Shown: positions 16,885 through 26,262 of the stretch, piece by piece
How positions within the stretch are numbered: the stretch's first letter is position 1
Layout: every line of letters starts with the position of its first letter
NCBI GenBank assembly: GCA_963676905.2
Contig: CAXXVE010000001.1
Location: forward strand, 1,612,001 to 1,676,000
Direction of reading: 5' to 3'
Source of the DNA: Oceanispirochaeta sp963676905
GTDB lineage: Bacteria > Spirochaetota > Spirochaetia > DSM-2461
DNA length: 64,000 bases
The notes under the pieces: generated by a model
Database searches by the model: none
Seen by the model: the letters and a program-made list of their open reading frames with translations, nothing else
What the model was told of the DNA's origin: nothing
Position numbers and translations under genes: made by a program

Positions 16885-17760
16885 GTGAAGTTTGGAACTC
16901 TGTATTCCTACTGGGGAAATGAATGGAGCTGTGAGTATTCGGATATAGCCCGGAGAGTGAGCTCTCTCGGATTTGATATTCTTGAAATAGGTGCAGGTCA
17001 TCTGCTTGATATGTCTGACAAAGAGATCGCAGATCTGAAGGCACTGGCCGAAGAGCTTGAAATTGAAATCACCTGTAATATCGGTCCCGCCAAAGAGAAG
17101 GATGTGGCTTCAGCAGATCCGGAAATCAGAAAGGCAGGCATTAAATTCCTCTCTGATATTATGAGAGCCATGAAGAAACTGGGTTCCGACAGGCTTGTGG
17201 GTGTTCAGTACACCTACTGGCCCAATGATTTTTCCGATCTGGATAAACCCGCTATCTGGAAACGGGGTGTTGAGAGTGTCAAAGAGCTTTCAAAGGTTGC
17301 CGAAGAGTGCGGAGTGACAATGTGTCTGGAAGTTGTAAACCGCTTTGAGACTCATATTCTCAATACAGGTTCTGAAGCTCTGGACTTCTGCAAAGAGGTT
17401 GGAAGCGATCATGTGACTGTACTTATGGATACATTCCATATGAATATTGAAGAGGACAGCATTCCCGAGGCATTCAGAACTGTCGGTTCAAAACTGGGGC
17501 ATGTTCATGTGGGAGAAGGAAACAGAAAGCTTCCCGGAGAGGGATCTCTTCCCTGGACTGAAATTGGCAGATCTTTGAGGGACATCAACTTCAAGGGCGG
17601 GATTGTAATGGAGCCCTTCTACTTCGACGGCGGTCAGGTAGGCAAGGATATCAAGGTCTGGAGAGACCTGAGCGATGGAGCCACACGTCCGGAAATGGAC
17701 AGGAAGATAGCCGATTCCCTGAAGTTCCTGAGAAAAACATTTCTTGAGGAGACAGCATAA
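16885..17760 (+). CDS. Ketose 3-epimerase (D-tagatose/D-psicose 3-epimerase type)
   Basis: A 291-residue TIM-barrel isomerase of the AP-endonuclease-2 superfamily. The four metal ligands of D-psicose/D-tagatose 3-epimerases are in the expected places: E149 (LEVVNRFE), D182 (MDTFHMN), H208 and E243 (MEPF), with E155 in the conserved NRFE and substrate contacts E211 and R214 (HVGEGNRKLPG). It would interconvert ketohexoses at carbon 3, such as psicose with fructose or tagatose with sorbose. The start is a GTG with AGGAGGG five bases before it. It is the first gene of the operon and overlaps the kinase by one base. Confidence 0.88.
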   Translation: MKFGTLYSYWGNEWSCEYSDIARRVSSLGFDILEIGAGHLLDMSDKEIADLKALAEELEIEITCNIGPAKEKDVASADPEIRKAGIKFLSDIMRAMKKLGSDRLVGVQYTYWPNDFSDLDKPAIWKRGVESVKELSKVAEECGVTMCLEVVNRFETHILNTGSEALDFCKEVGSDHVTVLMDTFHMNIEEDSIPEAFRTVGSKLGHVHVGEGNRKLPGEGSLPWTEIGRSLRDINFKGGIVMEPFYFDGGQVGKDIKVWRDLSDGATRPEMDRKIADSLKFLRKTFLEETA

Positions 17761-18704
17761 TGGCTGAAGTCTGGACCATGGGAGAGATGATCGTAGAGAT
17801 CATGCGGCCTGAAGTCGATGCACCCCTGGGAACAGCCGGCACCTTTCTTGGTCCCTATCCCAGCGGTGCTCCCGCCATCTTCATCGATACAGTGGCCCGT
17901 CTGGGCCGCAGTGCGGGAATTGTCGGCGGCGTGGGGGATGATGATTTCGGCAGCTGCCTGATAGACCGTCTGGAGAAAGACGGTGTGGACTGCTCCGAGG
18001 TTATCAGAAGCAGCAGGAATTCCACAGGGGTCGCCTTTGTTACCTATTTTGCCGACGGCTCCAGAAAGTTTCTCTATCATATTGGCAATACTCCCGCTGT
18101 AGAGCCTTCGGCGCCGGGTGCTGACAAGCTCAAGGGAATAAAAAACTTCCATATCATGGGCTGCTCCCTTATGGCGGATGTAAAATTCGCCGGAGAGATA
18201 AGAAAGATGATGCACACCGCAACCGGTCTGGGGGCAAAGGTTTCTTTTGATCCCAATATCAGGCCCGAGCTGCTGGGAGATGCTTCACTGCAGGATATAG
18301 TCAATGAAGTCTTTGAAAATACAAACATTTTTATGCCTGGTATTGATGAACTTCTGATGATGAGCGGAGAGAGTACCATTGAGAAGGCCGTTGCAAAGTG
18401 CTTTGAAAATCCGAAAATGGAGATGATTGTTCTCAAGCGCGGTTCTAAGGGAAGTACAGTCTATACACGGCAGGAGACACACTCCCTGGGAGTCTATCCT
18501 GTTAAGGTTCTTGATCCCACAGGTGCGGGAGACAGTTTTGACGGAGCCTTCCTCTGCGGACTTCTCGAAGGGAAATCCATTCCCGAGGTTCTGGAACTTG
18601 CCACTTCTGCCGCCTCCCTTAACACCGCAGCCTTCGGCCCAATGGAAGGGGACATAAGCAAAGAAACTGTTTATGAGCTTATCCGAAGCAGCGAGGCTGA
18701 GTAA
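17760..18704 (+). CDS. PfkB-family sugar kinase, probably ketohexose kinase
   Basis: A 314-residue ribokinase/PfkB-fold enzyme. The ATP and anion-hole motif DPTGAGDSFDGAF starts at 252, with D258 as catalytic base. The N-terminal glycine segment is SGAPAIFIDTVARLG. It overlaps both neighbours by one base (TAATG). Between a ketose 3-epimerase and a GatZ-type protein it most likely phosphorylates tagatose or a related ketose at C6. Fructokinase or KDG kinase activity cannot be excluded from sequence alone. Confidence 0.87.
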   Translation: MAEVWTMGEMIVEIMRPEVDAPLGTAGTFLGPYPSGAPAIFIDTVARLGRSAGIVGGVGDDDFGSCLIDRLEKDGVDCSEVIRSSRNSTGVAFVTYFADGSRKFLYHIGNTPAVEPSAPGADKLKGIKNFHIMGCSLMADVKFAGEIRKMMHTATGLGAKVSFDPNIRPELLGDASLQDIVNEVFENTNIFMPGIDELLMMSGESTIEKAVAKCFENPKMEMIVLKRGSKGSTVYTRQETHSLGVYPVKVLDPTGAGDSFDGAFLCGLLEGKSIPEVLELATSAASLNTAAFGPMEGDISKETVYELIRSSEAE

Positions 18705-19996
18705 TGAGTACTCTGGTCAGGGATGTTTTGACAAAGCAGAAAAAGGGCGTTCCCGCGGGGATTGTCTCCATCTGCACTGCCAACAGGTATGCCATAACCG
18801 CCTCTATGAAAGCGGCAGAGAAATACGGCAGCCCCCTGCTCATTGAAGCGACTGCAAATCAGGTGGATCAGAACGGCGGATATACAGGAATGCCTCCGGC
18901 AGAGTTCTGCACTTATGTTCATGGCCTTGCCCGGGAGTCTGCCTTCCCTGTTGACCGCCTGATTCTCGGCGGAGACCATCTGGGACCTCTGACAAGAAAG
19001 GGCGAGGATGAAGAGACTGCCATGGACTATGCTGAAGAGCTTGTCAGGGCCTATGTTCTGGCCGGTTTCACCAAGATTCATCTGGACACATCCATGCGTC
19101 TCGGATCTGACTCCCCCGACCGGCCCCTTGAGGATGAAACCATTGCCCTTCGGAGTGCAAGGCTCTGCAGGGCCGCCGAGGATGCTTTCAGTCAGAGACT
19201 GGCTCAATTCCCCGGTTCCGAGGCCCCGGTCTATGTAATCGGAAGTGAAGTGCCCATTCCCGGAGGAACGCAGAGCGCCGAAGAAACAGCCTCTGTCACA
19301 TCCCCCGGGGAGTGCCGGAAGACCTTCGATACTTTTCAGAAAGTATATACCGGAGCAGGTCTCTCTTCTGCCTTTGAACGGGTCATTGCCCTTGTTGTAC
19401 AGACGGGAGCCGAGTTCGGCGACAATGAGGTCTTCCTCTATACTGGCAGTGATGAACTGACGGCTTACGGCAAGGAGTCTCTGCCCATCGTTTTTGAAGG
19501 TCACTCCACCGATTATCAGCCGGCGGAGAATCTGAAGGCCATGGTACGGGACGGAATCGCCGTTCTCAAGGTCGGCCCCGCTCTGACATTTGCCCTCCGT
19601 GAAGCGCTTTTCGCCCTGCAGAGGGTCGAGGAGGAGTGTGTTCCCGAGTCAGGACGATCCAATTTCGCTGAAGTTCTTGAACAGGTAATGGTTGAGTCTC
19701 CGGTCTACTGGGACTCTCACTACCACGGAAGTGATGAGGAAATTCGTCTTGCCAGACGGTACAGCTACTCCGACAGGGCCCGTTATTATCTGAACCATAG
19801 GGATGTTGAAGAGGCCCTGCGGAAACTTCTTGTCAATCTGGAAGGAAAGAACATTCCCCCCGGACTGATGAGCCAATATCTGCCGCTTGAGTTTAAAGAA
19901 GGCAGCGGAAGTATGCCGGGATTCAGTGCCCGGGATATCGTCTACAGACATATCGGTAACTACCTGGAAGGGTACTACCGTGCAGTTACACCATAG
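18704..19996 (+). CDS. GatZ/KbaZ-type protein (tagatose-6-phosphate metabolism)
   Basis: A 430-residue protein closely following E. coli GatZ: LIEATANQV with NGGYTGMPPAEF, LGGDHLGP, KIHLDTSM, GSEVPIPGG, FEGHSTDYQ and LKVGPALTFALREA. In enterobacteria GatZ/KbaZ is described as the non-catalytic partner of the class II tagatose-1,6-bisphosphate aldolase GatY/KbaY. No GatY is present here. Related stand-alone proteins act as tagatose-6-phosphate/fructose-6-phosphate 4-epimerases, so it may turn the kinase product directly into fructose-6-phosphate. This assignment is inference. It starts on the kinase stop (TAATG). Confidence 0.88.
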   Translation: MSTLVRDVLTKQKKGVPAGIVSICTANRYAITASMKAAEKYGSPLLIEATANQVDQNGGYTGMPPAEFCTYVHGLARESAFPVDRLILGGDHLGPLTRKGEDEETAMDYAEELVRAYVLAGFTKIHLDTSMRLGSDSPDRPLEDETIALRSARLCRAAEDAFSQRLAQFPGSEAPVYVIGSEVPIPGGTQSAEETASVTSPGECRKTFDTFQKVYTGAGLSSAFERVIALVVQTGAEFGDNEVFLYTGSDELTAYGKESLPIVFEGHSTDYQPAENLKAMVRDGIAVLKVGPALTFALREALFALQRVEEECVPESGRSNFAEVLEQVMVESPVYWDSHYHGSDEEIRLARRYSYSDRARYYLNHRDVEEALRKLLVNLEGKNIPPGLMSQYLPLEFKEGSGSMPGFSARDIVYRHIGNYLEGYYRAVTP

Positions 19997-20017
19997 AATC
20001 TTTTTTATCGGATTCTA
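19994..20017 (+). other. Intercistronic hairpin
   Basis: TAGAATC and GATTCTA form a seven-pair stem with a ten-base AT-rich loop immediately after the GatZ stop. There is no T-run after it, so it is more likely an RNA-processing or stability element that separates the enzyme genes from the reductase and transporter than a terminator. Confidence 0.35.
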
Positions 20018-20084
20018 AAGCATTCCGGAAGCAGCCGCTGCCGGGATCAGTGGTCCGGTGAATACAATAGAGAGGTAAAGGAAA

Positions 20085-21329
20085 ATGAGTTACAAGGATA
20101 CGTTATTAAACCCAATCAAAATCGGAACAAGAGTCTGTAAAAACAGATTTTTCATACAGGCCATGGAGTGTAATGATGAGGATGCCACAGGAAATCCCTC
20201 AGCAGAAACTACCGAGCGCTACGTCAATCTGGCAAAGGGAGGCGCCGGCCTTATCTCTCTGGAAGCCATCTCTGTAACAAGGGAGAGCCGTGCCAGAGAC
20301 AATCAGCTTATGATTATGGAGCCCAACAGAGCTCCCCTTCAGAAGTTTGTCAAAACTGTTAAGGACGCCAGTCCCGACAGCCTCTTCATCTTCCAGCTGA
20401 CACACTCCGGAGAGCTCTCCAACCCCGAGTTTTCCCGCAGAGTCTGCGTTAAACCCCTTCACGGCTACGGCGGAGAAATGCTGACTGAGGACGAAGTGGA
20501 CAAGATCATGGACGACTTCGTTCTGTCTTCCAAAATTGCCTACGATATCGGTGCCGACGGAATCGATATGAAGCTCTGCCACGGTTACCTTGGTTCTCAG
20601 CTTCTGAGACCCTATAACGACAGAAAGTGGAAATACGGAGGTTCCTGGGAGAACAGAAGCCGTTTCGCTTTTGAACTCTACGAGCGGATTGCCAGAGCCG
20701 TCAATGATGACAACTTCCTTATCGGTTCCAAGATTTCAGCATGGGAAGGATTCCCCGGAGGCTTCGGAACAGACGGTCCCGATTCTCCCATCATGGACTT
20801 TTCCGAGCCCCTGAAACTGATGAAGGGCCTTGAAGACCGCGGTGCCCAGTACTTTATCCAGTCTGCAGGCAGCCCCTCCATCACAGTAAGCCTGACACAG
20901 GTGGACAGACATGTTCCCTACTTCGGATACCTCCACCAGTACTGGACCAAAGAGATGAAAAAGGTTCTCAAGCCCGAGACTGTCGTGATCGGTTCCAACT
21001 ACTCCATCTTCAGAGACGGAACAAACAACAACCTGTGCGGTGTGACTCCCGAGCAGAGTTCTCTCTTCAACTTCGGCGCCCAGTGCATCGACCGCGGTGT
21101 AGTCGACATGATCGGTCTCGGCCGCCAGTCTTTCGCCGATCCCATGCTTCCCCTGAAGCTTGAGGAAGGAAGAGAGAAGGAGATCAAATACTGTACCGTA
21201 TGCGACAACTGCCTTGAGCTGCTGATCCGTCAGACTCCCGTAGGATGTGCCACATTCAACAAGAAGTTCGCTAAGATCCTTTTGAATGAGAGAAAGGAAA
21301 AAGGACACCTCAAAGTCAGCCATACATAA
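20085..21329 (+). CDS. Old Yellow Enzyme-family NADH:flavin oxidoreductase
   Basis: A 414-residue flavin enzyme with the OYE barrel: N-terminal NPIKIGTRVCKNRF, the FMN and substrate stretch HGYLGSQLLRPYNDR, YGGSWENRSRF, and C-terminal phosphate-binding IGLGRQSFADP. A cysteine cluster at C370, C373, C376 and C388 resembles the [4Fe-4S] site of the dienoyl-CoA/enoate reductase subgroup, but the C-terminal NAD/FAD domain of those enzymes is absent. It would reduce an activated double bond or a related carbonyl compound. Its place inside a sugar operon is unusual and suggests an unsaturated or keto-sugar intermediate. Seventy or so bases of leader separate it from GatZ. Confidence 0.88.
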   Translation: MSYKDTLLNPIKIGTRVCKNRFFIQAMECNDEDATGNPSAETTERYVNLAKGGAGLISLEAISVTRESRARDNQLMIMEPNRAPLQKFVKTVKDASPDSLFIFQLTHSGELSNPEFSRRVCVKPLHGYGGEMLTEDEVDKIMDDFVLSSKIAYDIGADGIDMKLCHGYLGSQLLRPYNDRKWKYGGSWENRSRFAFELYERIARAVNDDNFLIGSKISAWEGFPGGFGTDGPDSPIMDFSEPLKLMKGLEDRGAQYFIQSAGSPSITVSLTQVDRHVPYFGYLHQYWTKEMKKVLKPETVVIGSNYSIFRDGTNNNLCGVTPEQSSLFNFGAQCIDRGVVDMIGLGRQSFADPMLPLKLEEGREKEIKYCTVCDNCLELLIRQTPVGCATFNKKFAKILLNERKEKGHLKVSHT

Positions 21330-21362
21330 GAATCAAAATTGTTGAACAAGGAGGGGTGGAGA

Positions 21363-22847
21363 ATGTCAAATCTTCTGGAGATGAAAAATATAAGCAAAAG
21401 TTTTCATGGAGTTGAAGTTCTTCACTCTGTTCATCTTGAGGTAGGAAAAGCCGAAATCCATGCTCTGTGCGGTGAAAACGGAGCAGGAAAGTCCACAATG
21501 ATGAAGATTCTTTCGGGGATCTACACTCAGGACAGCGGGGAAATCAACTTTAAAGGTGAGCAGATCCCGGGAGCGGTCGGGCCGCTGCAGATGCAGAATT
21601 ACGGCATTTCAATGATTCACCAGGAACTCAACCTGGTGGATGATCTGACCGTTGCTCAGAATATATTTCTCTGCCGGGAGCCGTTGAAGAAAAACGGTAC
21701 GATAGATTTCAAAAAAATGAACTCTGACACGGTTCATCTGCTGGACAAGCTTGATGAGAAGATCAATCCGGCGGCAAAAGTCAAAGAACTTAAAATTGCA
21801 CAGAAACAGATGGTGGAGATCGCCAAGGCAATCTCCTTCAATGTGGAGCTTCTTATAATGGATGAACCCACAGCTGTTCTGACAGGTAAAGAGACGGAGA
21901 TTATGTTCCGTCTGATGGAAAATCTCAGATCCGAAGGGATCTCAATCATATACATATCTCACAGACTGCGGGAGATCAAGGATATCTGCCAGAAAGTGAC
22001 GGTCCTCAGAGACGGCAGCTATGTGGGTACAGAAGATGTGAGCGGCTTGAGTGAGAAAGACATCGCCCAGATGATGGTGGGCCGTGAGATCTCCGATGAG
22101 AGAGCCGGCAACTACTGCGGTGATCCTGAAGATGTGATCCTTGAAGTGAACAATGTGAGGGACCATTTTCTACAGGACATCAGCTTCAAGCTACGGCGGG
22201 GTGAGATTCTCTGTTTCAGCGGTCTTGTCGGGGCAGGGCGGACAGAGCTGATGGAAGTCCTCTTCGGTATGAGAACTCCCGAGACCGGTGAAGTTGTGCT
22301 GGAAGGACGGAGACTCAATATAAGGAATACAAATGATGCCATTTCTGCAGGAATCGCCCTTGTTTCGGAGGACAGAAAGGACACCGGCCTTGTTTTATGC
22401 AGGGATATTACGGAGAACGCCAACTATGTCTTCTGGCGCAAGAACCGGGGATTCTTCAAGAACAGGAAAAGGACAGCTGAAAATACAGCGACCATGATCC
22501 AGCGGCTCAATATCAAATGTAATGATGCCGGTCAGGCTGTGGCAAACCTCAGCGGCGGGAATCAGCAGAAGGTGTCACTTGCCAAATGGCTTTTAAGTGA
22601 TGCAAAGATTCTGATCCTTGATGAACCGACCAGAGGTGTCGATATCGGTGCCAGGCAGGAGATCTACAGGATCATTCATGAGCTTGCAGACAGCGGTATC
22701 GGAATTATTATTGTCAGTTCGGATATGCAGGAAGTCATGGGCATCAGCCAGAGAGTGATTGTTATGCACGAGGGGCGGACCACCGGTGAGCTGGAGTGTT
22801 CTGAACTCGATGAAAATAAAATTGTCTACCTGGCAACAAATGTATAG
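21363..22847 (+). CDS. Sugar ABC transporter ATP-binding protein (RbsA/MglA type)
   Basis: A 494-residue double ATPase for monosaccharide import. The first half has Walker A GENGAGKS at 37-44 and Walker B LLIMDEP. The second half has a degenerate Walker A (GLVGAGRTE), signature LSGGNQQK and Walker B ILILDEPTRGVDIG, as usual in RbsA and MglA. The ATG at 21363 is preferred over a TTG at 21339 because AAGGAGG lies eight bases before it. It is followed by the permease and binding protein. Confidence 0.94.
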   Translation: MSNLLEMKNISKSFHGVEVLHSVHLEVGKAEIHALCGENGAGKSTMMKILSGIYTQDSGEINFKGEQIPGAVGPLQMQNYGISMIHQELNLVDDLTVAQNIFLCREPLKKNGTIDFKKMNSDTVHLLDKLDEKINPAAKVKELKIAQKQMVEIAKAISFNVELLIMDEPTAVLTGKETEIMFRLMENLRSEGISIIYISHRLREIKDICQKVTVLRDGSYVGTEDVSGLSEKDIAQMMVGREISDERAGNYCGDPEDVILEVNNVRDHFLQDISFKLRRGEILCFSGLVGAGRTELMEVLFGMRTPETGEVVLEGRRLNIRNTNDAISAGIALVSEDRKDTGLVLCRDITENANYVFWRKNRGFFKNRKRTAENTATMIQRLNIKCNDAGQAVANLSGGNQQKVSLAKWLLSDAKILILDEPTRGVDIGARQEIYRIIHELADSGIGIIIVSSDMQEVMGISQRVIVMHEGRTTGELECSELDENKIVYLATNV

Positions 22848-22856
22848 GAAGTGAAA

Positions 22857-23855
22857 ATGGAAGAAGTAAAACTGCAGGATTCTAAACTGCAAAATAGTTT
22901 TTCGGGCATACTGTCCAGGATCTGGAAAGATTACAGCGTCATTGTTGTTTTCCTGGTTATTCTTGTACTTTGCGGGATTGCAGCACCCCGTTTTATCCAG
23001 TCCAAGAACCTCCTGAACATCCTGAGAAACACATCTATTGTCGGAATAATCTCTCTGGGGATGACTTTCGTTATTATCGCAGGGGGAATTGACCTCTCCT
23101 GCGGACCGGTGCTGGCTACCTCGGGAGCGGCGTTGATCTATCTGCAGGGAATGGTTACCGAGACCGGTGAGCCGGCTCTGCCTTTGATCGTACCCATTCT
23201 TGTCTGTGTGGCCATTGCCACAGCTGTCGGTTTTTTGAACGGTCTTATTATTACAAAGGCAAAGCTTCCTCCCTTTATAGTGACCCTTGCGGTAGGAATC
23301 ATTGCCAGATCCATTGTTATGTACTTCTGCCGCGGGGCAACCATTATGGGCAACCGGGTACCCGAGTTTACAAGAATCGGCAACGGTTCGTTCCTGGGGC
23401 TTCCCATACCCTTTGTAATGGCCATTGTCCTGGCTGTCATTCTGCATGTCGTACTGACCAAGTCCAAACTGGGTACCTATGTATTCGCCGTCGGCGGCAA
23501 TGAAAATGCGGCCAGGTTCTCGGGAATCAAGGTCGATCGTATTAAGATCGCCACCTATATGATTGTCGGTTTCTGTACCGGAATCGCCGCGGTCATTGAA
23601 ATGTCCAGAATGGCTGCCGTCGCTGCAACCTCATCGGGGATGCAGTATGAGTTTGAAGCCATTACAGCGGTTATCGTCGGAGGAACTTCCCTGGACGGAG
23701 GAAAGGGACGCCTTATCGGTACAATCGTCGGATTCATAATTCTGGGAATTGTGAACAATATGATGATTATGCTGAACATCTCTCCCTACCTGTCGGGGGC
23801 TGTAAAGGGATCGGTCATCCTCTTTGCTGTCCTTCTGCAGAGGCGGGACAAGTAA
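22857..23855 (+). CDS. Sugar ABC transporter permease (RbsC type)
   Basis: A 332-residue membrane protein with about nine to ten hydrophobic segments and the RbsC family segments GGIDLSCGPVLA and GGTSLDGGKGRLIGTIVG. The ATG at 22857 has AGGA seven bases before it; a GTG at 22851 is less likely. It forms the membrane channel of the importer and lies nine bases after the ATPase. Confidence 0.93.
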   Translation: MEEVKLQDSKLQNSFSGILSRIWKDYSVIVVFLVILVLCGIAAPRFIQSKNLLNILRNTSIVGIISLGMTFVIIAGGIDLSCGPVLATSGAALIYLQGMVTETGEPALPLIVPILVCVAIATAVGFLNGLIITKAKLPPFIVTLAVGIIARSIVMYFCRGATIMGNRVPEFTRIGNGSFLGLPIPFVMAIVLAVILHVVLTKSKLGTYVFAVGGNENAARFSGIKVDRIKIATYMIVGFCTGIAAVIEMSRMAAVAATSSGMQYEFEAITAVIVGGTSLDGGKGRLIGTIVGFIILGIVNNMMIMLNISPYLSGAVKGSVILFAVLLQRRDK

Positions 23856-23978
23856 AAACTCTTTCTAAAATAGAATCTCACCGGTTTTGAAGCAGTTTTT
23901 CAACTGAACGGGTGTACTCCGTCCGCGTAAAAAACGGGGGCGGTGCATATAAAGCAATTTAATTATTGGAGGACAATT

Positions 23979-24926
23979 ATGAAAAGGATTGTGAATGTGG
24001 TTCTGGCAGTATTGCTGCTGGCGATGTCTACTGCGGTATTTGCCGAAGGACAGCAGGACAGTGATGTGTACAGGGTAGCGGTTTCTCTTCCCCCTGCAAA
24101 CAACTCATGGCAGGCAAGAATGTACTCTTCTATTGTTGAAGAGGCGGCAAAGGATACAGACGAGTTTGTATTTGATGTAAAGAATGCTGTAGATGATGCT
24201 GATCAGCTCAATATGCTGCAGACTTTCAGAGACGGCGGTTATGATCTGATCATGTGTCTGCCCGGAAACGGAACACTCATGACTCCCATCTGTGAAGAGA
24301 TCTATGACTCCGGAACAAAGCTGGTGATCATCGACAGACCCATCGACAGTGACAAGTACACAGCTCTTATTGCCGGTGACAACTACGGATGCGGTGTGAA
24401 TGCAGCCAAGTATTTCGGTGAGCAGCTGGACGGCAAGGGGGATATTGTCGTTCTTCACAGCTACATCGGAAGCCCCATCGACCTGCAGCGCTACAGCGGG
24501 TTTGCCGACACTCTGAAAAAAGACTACCCCGGAATCAATATCCTTGTTGAGGGTGATGGAGAGTTCAATCAGGAAGCCGGTCTGAAGGCAACAAGCAATG
24601 TACTTCCCGCCTATCCCCAAATTGATGCGGTCTACACCCACGATGATGAGACAGCCATCGGCGCGATCACTGCTATAGAGAATGCGGGACGTGACGATAT
24701 CAAGTTTGTTATCGGAATGGGCGGAGCCAAATCAGCCTACAAAATGCTGCAGAACAACCACTATCTGTTTACTGCTTCCATGTCCTACTTCCCCACAATG
24801 GGTGGTGATGCGGTTGTTATCGCCAAGTCTATCCTGAGGGGAGAAGACTATGAAAAGAACACCATCGCACCGACATACATTGTTACGAACGATAATGTTG
24901 ATCAGTTCCTTGGCAATGCTTATTAA
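23979..24926 (+). CDS. Sugar ABC transporter substrate-binding protein (RbsB type)
   Basis: A 315-residue periplasmic sugar-binding protein. The signal peptide MKRIVNVVLAVLLLAMS ends near VFAEGQQ. The mature part is a type I binding fold starting RVAVSLPPANNSW and includes the ligand-binding IIDRPIDSDKYTALIAGDNY region with aspartates typical of ribose/allose/galactose binders. GGAGG lies six bases before the ATG at 23979. About 120 bases separate it from the permease, and a strong hairpin follows it, which often gives binding proteins higher expression than the membrane parts. Confidence 0.93.
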   Translation: MKRIVNVVLAVLLLAMSTAVFAEGQQDSDVYRVAVSLPPANNSWQARMYSSIVEEAAKDTDEFVFDVKNAVDDADQLNMLQTFRDGGYDLIMCLPGNGTLMTPICEEIYDSGTKLVIIDRPIDSDKYTALIAGDNYGCGVNAAKYFGEQLDGKGDIVVLHSYIGSPIDLQRYSGFADTLKKDYPGINILVEGDGEFNQEAGLKATSNVLPAYPQIDAVYTHDDETAIGAITAIENAGRDDIKFVIGMGGAKSAYKMLQNNHYLFTASMSYFPTMGGDAVVIAKSILRGEDYEKNTIAPTYIVTNDNVDQFLGNAY

Positions 24927-24951
24927 GGCATAATAAAGTAATAATGAATGG

Positions 24952-24981
24952 GGGCAGCCGGGATATTTATTCCGGCTGCCC
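24952..24981 (+). terminator. Strong hairpin after the sugar-binding protein gene
   Basis: GGGCAGCCGG (24952-24961) and CCGGCTGCCC (24972-24981) form a perfect ten-pair stem with a ten-base loop. Only TGTTG follows, so it is likely a partial terminator or an RNA-stabilising element inside the operon rather than a complete stop. Confidence 0.6.
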
Positions 24982-25078
24982 TGTTGATAGATATTTGAGA
25001 TCGATAAATAAATGAGAAAAGAGATTGAGAGAGAGTCTGTTCGGTCTGTGACAGCTTGATCCATCGGGAGGAAAGAGA

Positions 25079-26215
25079 ATGAAAACATACAGAGCAGGAG
25101 TAATCGGGACCGGTTTTGTCGGGAAAATCCATGTTGAAACATTACGCCGACTCGGAAATGTTGAAGTTGTAGCTGTTGCAGATATGATGAATGCCGAAGA
25201 GTCTGCCAAACAGATGAACGTACCCGATTATTTCAGTGATTATAAAAAAATGATCGCCGAAATGAATCTGGATATGATTCACATATGTACACCCAACAAC
25301 ACCCATTTTGAGATTGCAATGTACGGTCTTGATAACGGAGTAAACGTGCTGTGTGAAAAACCCATGTGTACCACAATTGAAGAGGCAGAGATCCTTGCAA
25401 AGAAGGCGGAAGAAACCGGTCTTGTTGCGGCGCTGAACTATCACAACCGTTTCTATCCCATGAACCACCATCTTATGAATGTTATAAAAGACGGTGAACT
25501 GGGAGAGATCTTCTCTATTACAGGTACATATACCCAGGACTGGCTCCTGAATATTACAGACTACAGCTGGAGACTGAGCGCTAAGGAGTCGGGTAAAACA
25601 AGAACCGTTGCTGACATCGGCTCCCATTGGATGGACCTTGTCGAATTTGTAACAGGAAGCAAGATCACAGCCGTCTGTGCCGACTTCTCCATTATCCACC
25701 CTGTACGCAAGAAACCCAAAAAGCAGGTTCTTGCTTTCTCCACAGATACATTCAGTGAAGAAGACTACGAAGACATTGAGGTTAAAACAGAAGACTGTGC
25801 CAGTGTCCTTTTCCGTTTTGACAACGGAGCCAAAGGAAGCGCCTTCTTCTCCCAGGTAATCGCCGGTAAATCCGTTGCAATAGACTATCTGATCGGAGGA
25901 TACAAGAAGTCAGCCCAGTGGGACAGCGAGGTCTGCAACCAGCTGACCATCGGCCGCAAAGACAGTTTTTGTGAAGTGTCTGAAAAAGGCCCTGTTACCG
26001 TTCATCCCGACAGCCGCTCCACAGTTGCCTATCCCATCGGACATCTGGAAGGCTTTCCTGATGCCTTCAAGCAGTGCTTCAGACAGGTTTACGACAGCAT
26101 CGGCAACCCCGATGCCCCCAGGGACTATGCAGATATGAATGACGGGCTCCATGAGATGGTTCTCTGTGAAAAGATCTTTGAGAGCAACCAGAAGCAGAAG
26201 TGGATCGAAATCTGA
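25079..26215 (+). CDS. Gfo/Idh/MocA-family sugar dehydrogenase
   Basis: A 378-residue NAD(P)-dependent oxidoreductase. The Rossmann motif GTGFVG is at 10-15, the family hallmark EKP at 93-95 and the catalytic DIGSHWMD segment has D179 and H183. Members oxidise a ring or chain hydroxyl of sugars or inositols, often at carbon 3. It follows the importer genes and precedes a second TIM-barrel isomerase by 47 bases. The substrate is presumably the imported sugar or a derivative. Confidence 0.92.
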   Translation: MKTYRAGVIGTGFVGKIHVETLRRLGNVEVVAVADMMNAEESAKQMNVPDYFSDYKKMIAEMNLDMIHICTPNNTHFEIAMYGLDNGVNVLCEKPMCTTIEEAEILAKKAEETGLVAALNYHNRFYPMNHHLMNVIKDGELGEIFSITGTYTQDWLLNITDYSWRLSAKESGKTRTVADIGSHWMDLVEFVTGSKITAVCADFSIIHPVRKKPKKQVLAFSTDTFSEEDYEDIEVKTEDCASVLFRFDNGAKGSAFFSQVIAGKSVAIDYLIGGYKKSAQWDSEVCNQLTIGRKDSFCEVSEKGPVTVHPDSRSTVAYPIGHLEGFPDAFKQCFRQVYDSIGNPDAPRDYADMNDGLHEMVLCEKIFESNQKQKWIEI

Positions 26216-26262
26216 AGTTAAACCCTGCTGTCAGCTCACATTTGAACCTGGAGGAATAAATA

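Noticed and set aside
22593..23447. Minus-strand open frame of 284 codons over the sugar permease
   Set aside because: Antisense to the ATPase and permease genes; the translated sequence is low in hydrophobic core and looks non-biological.
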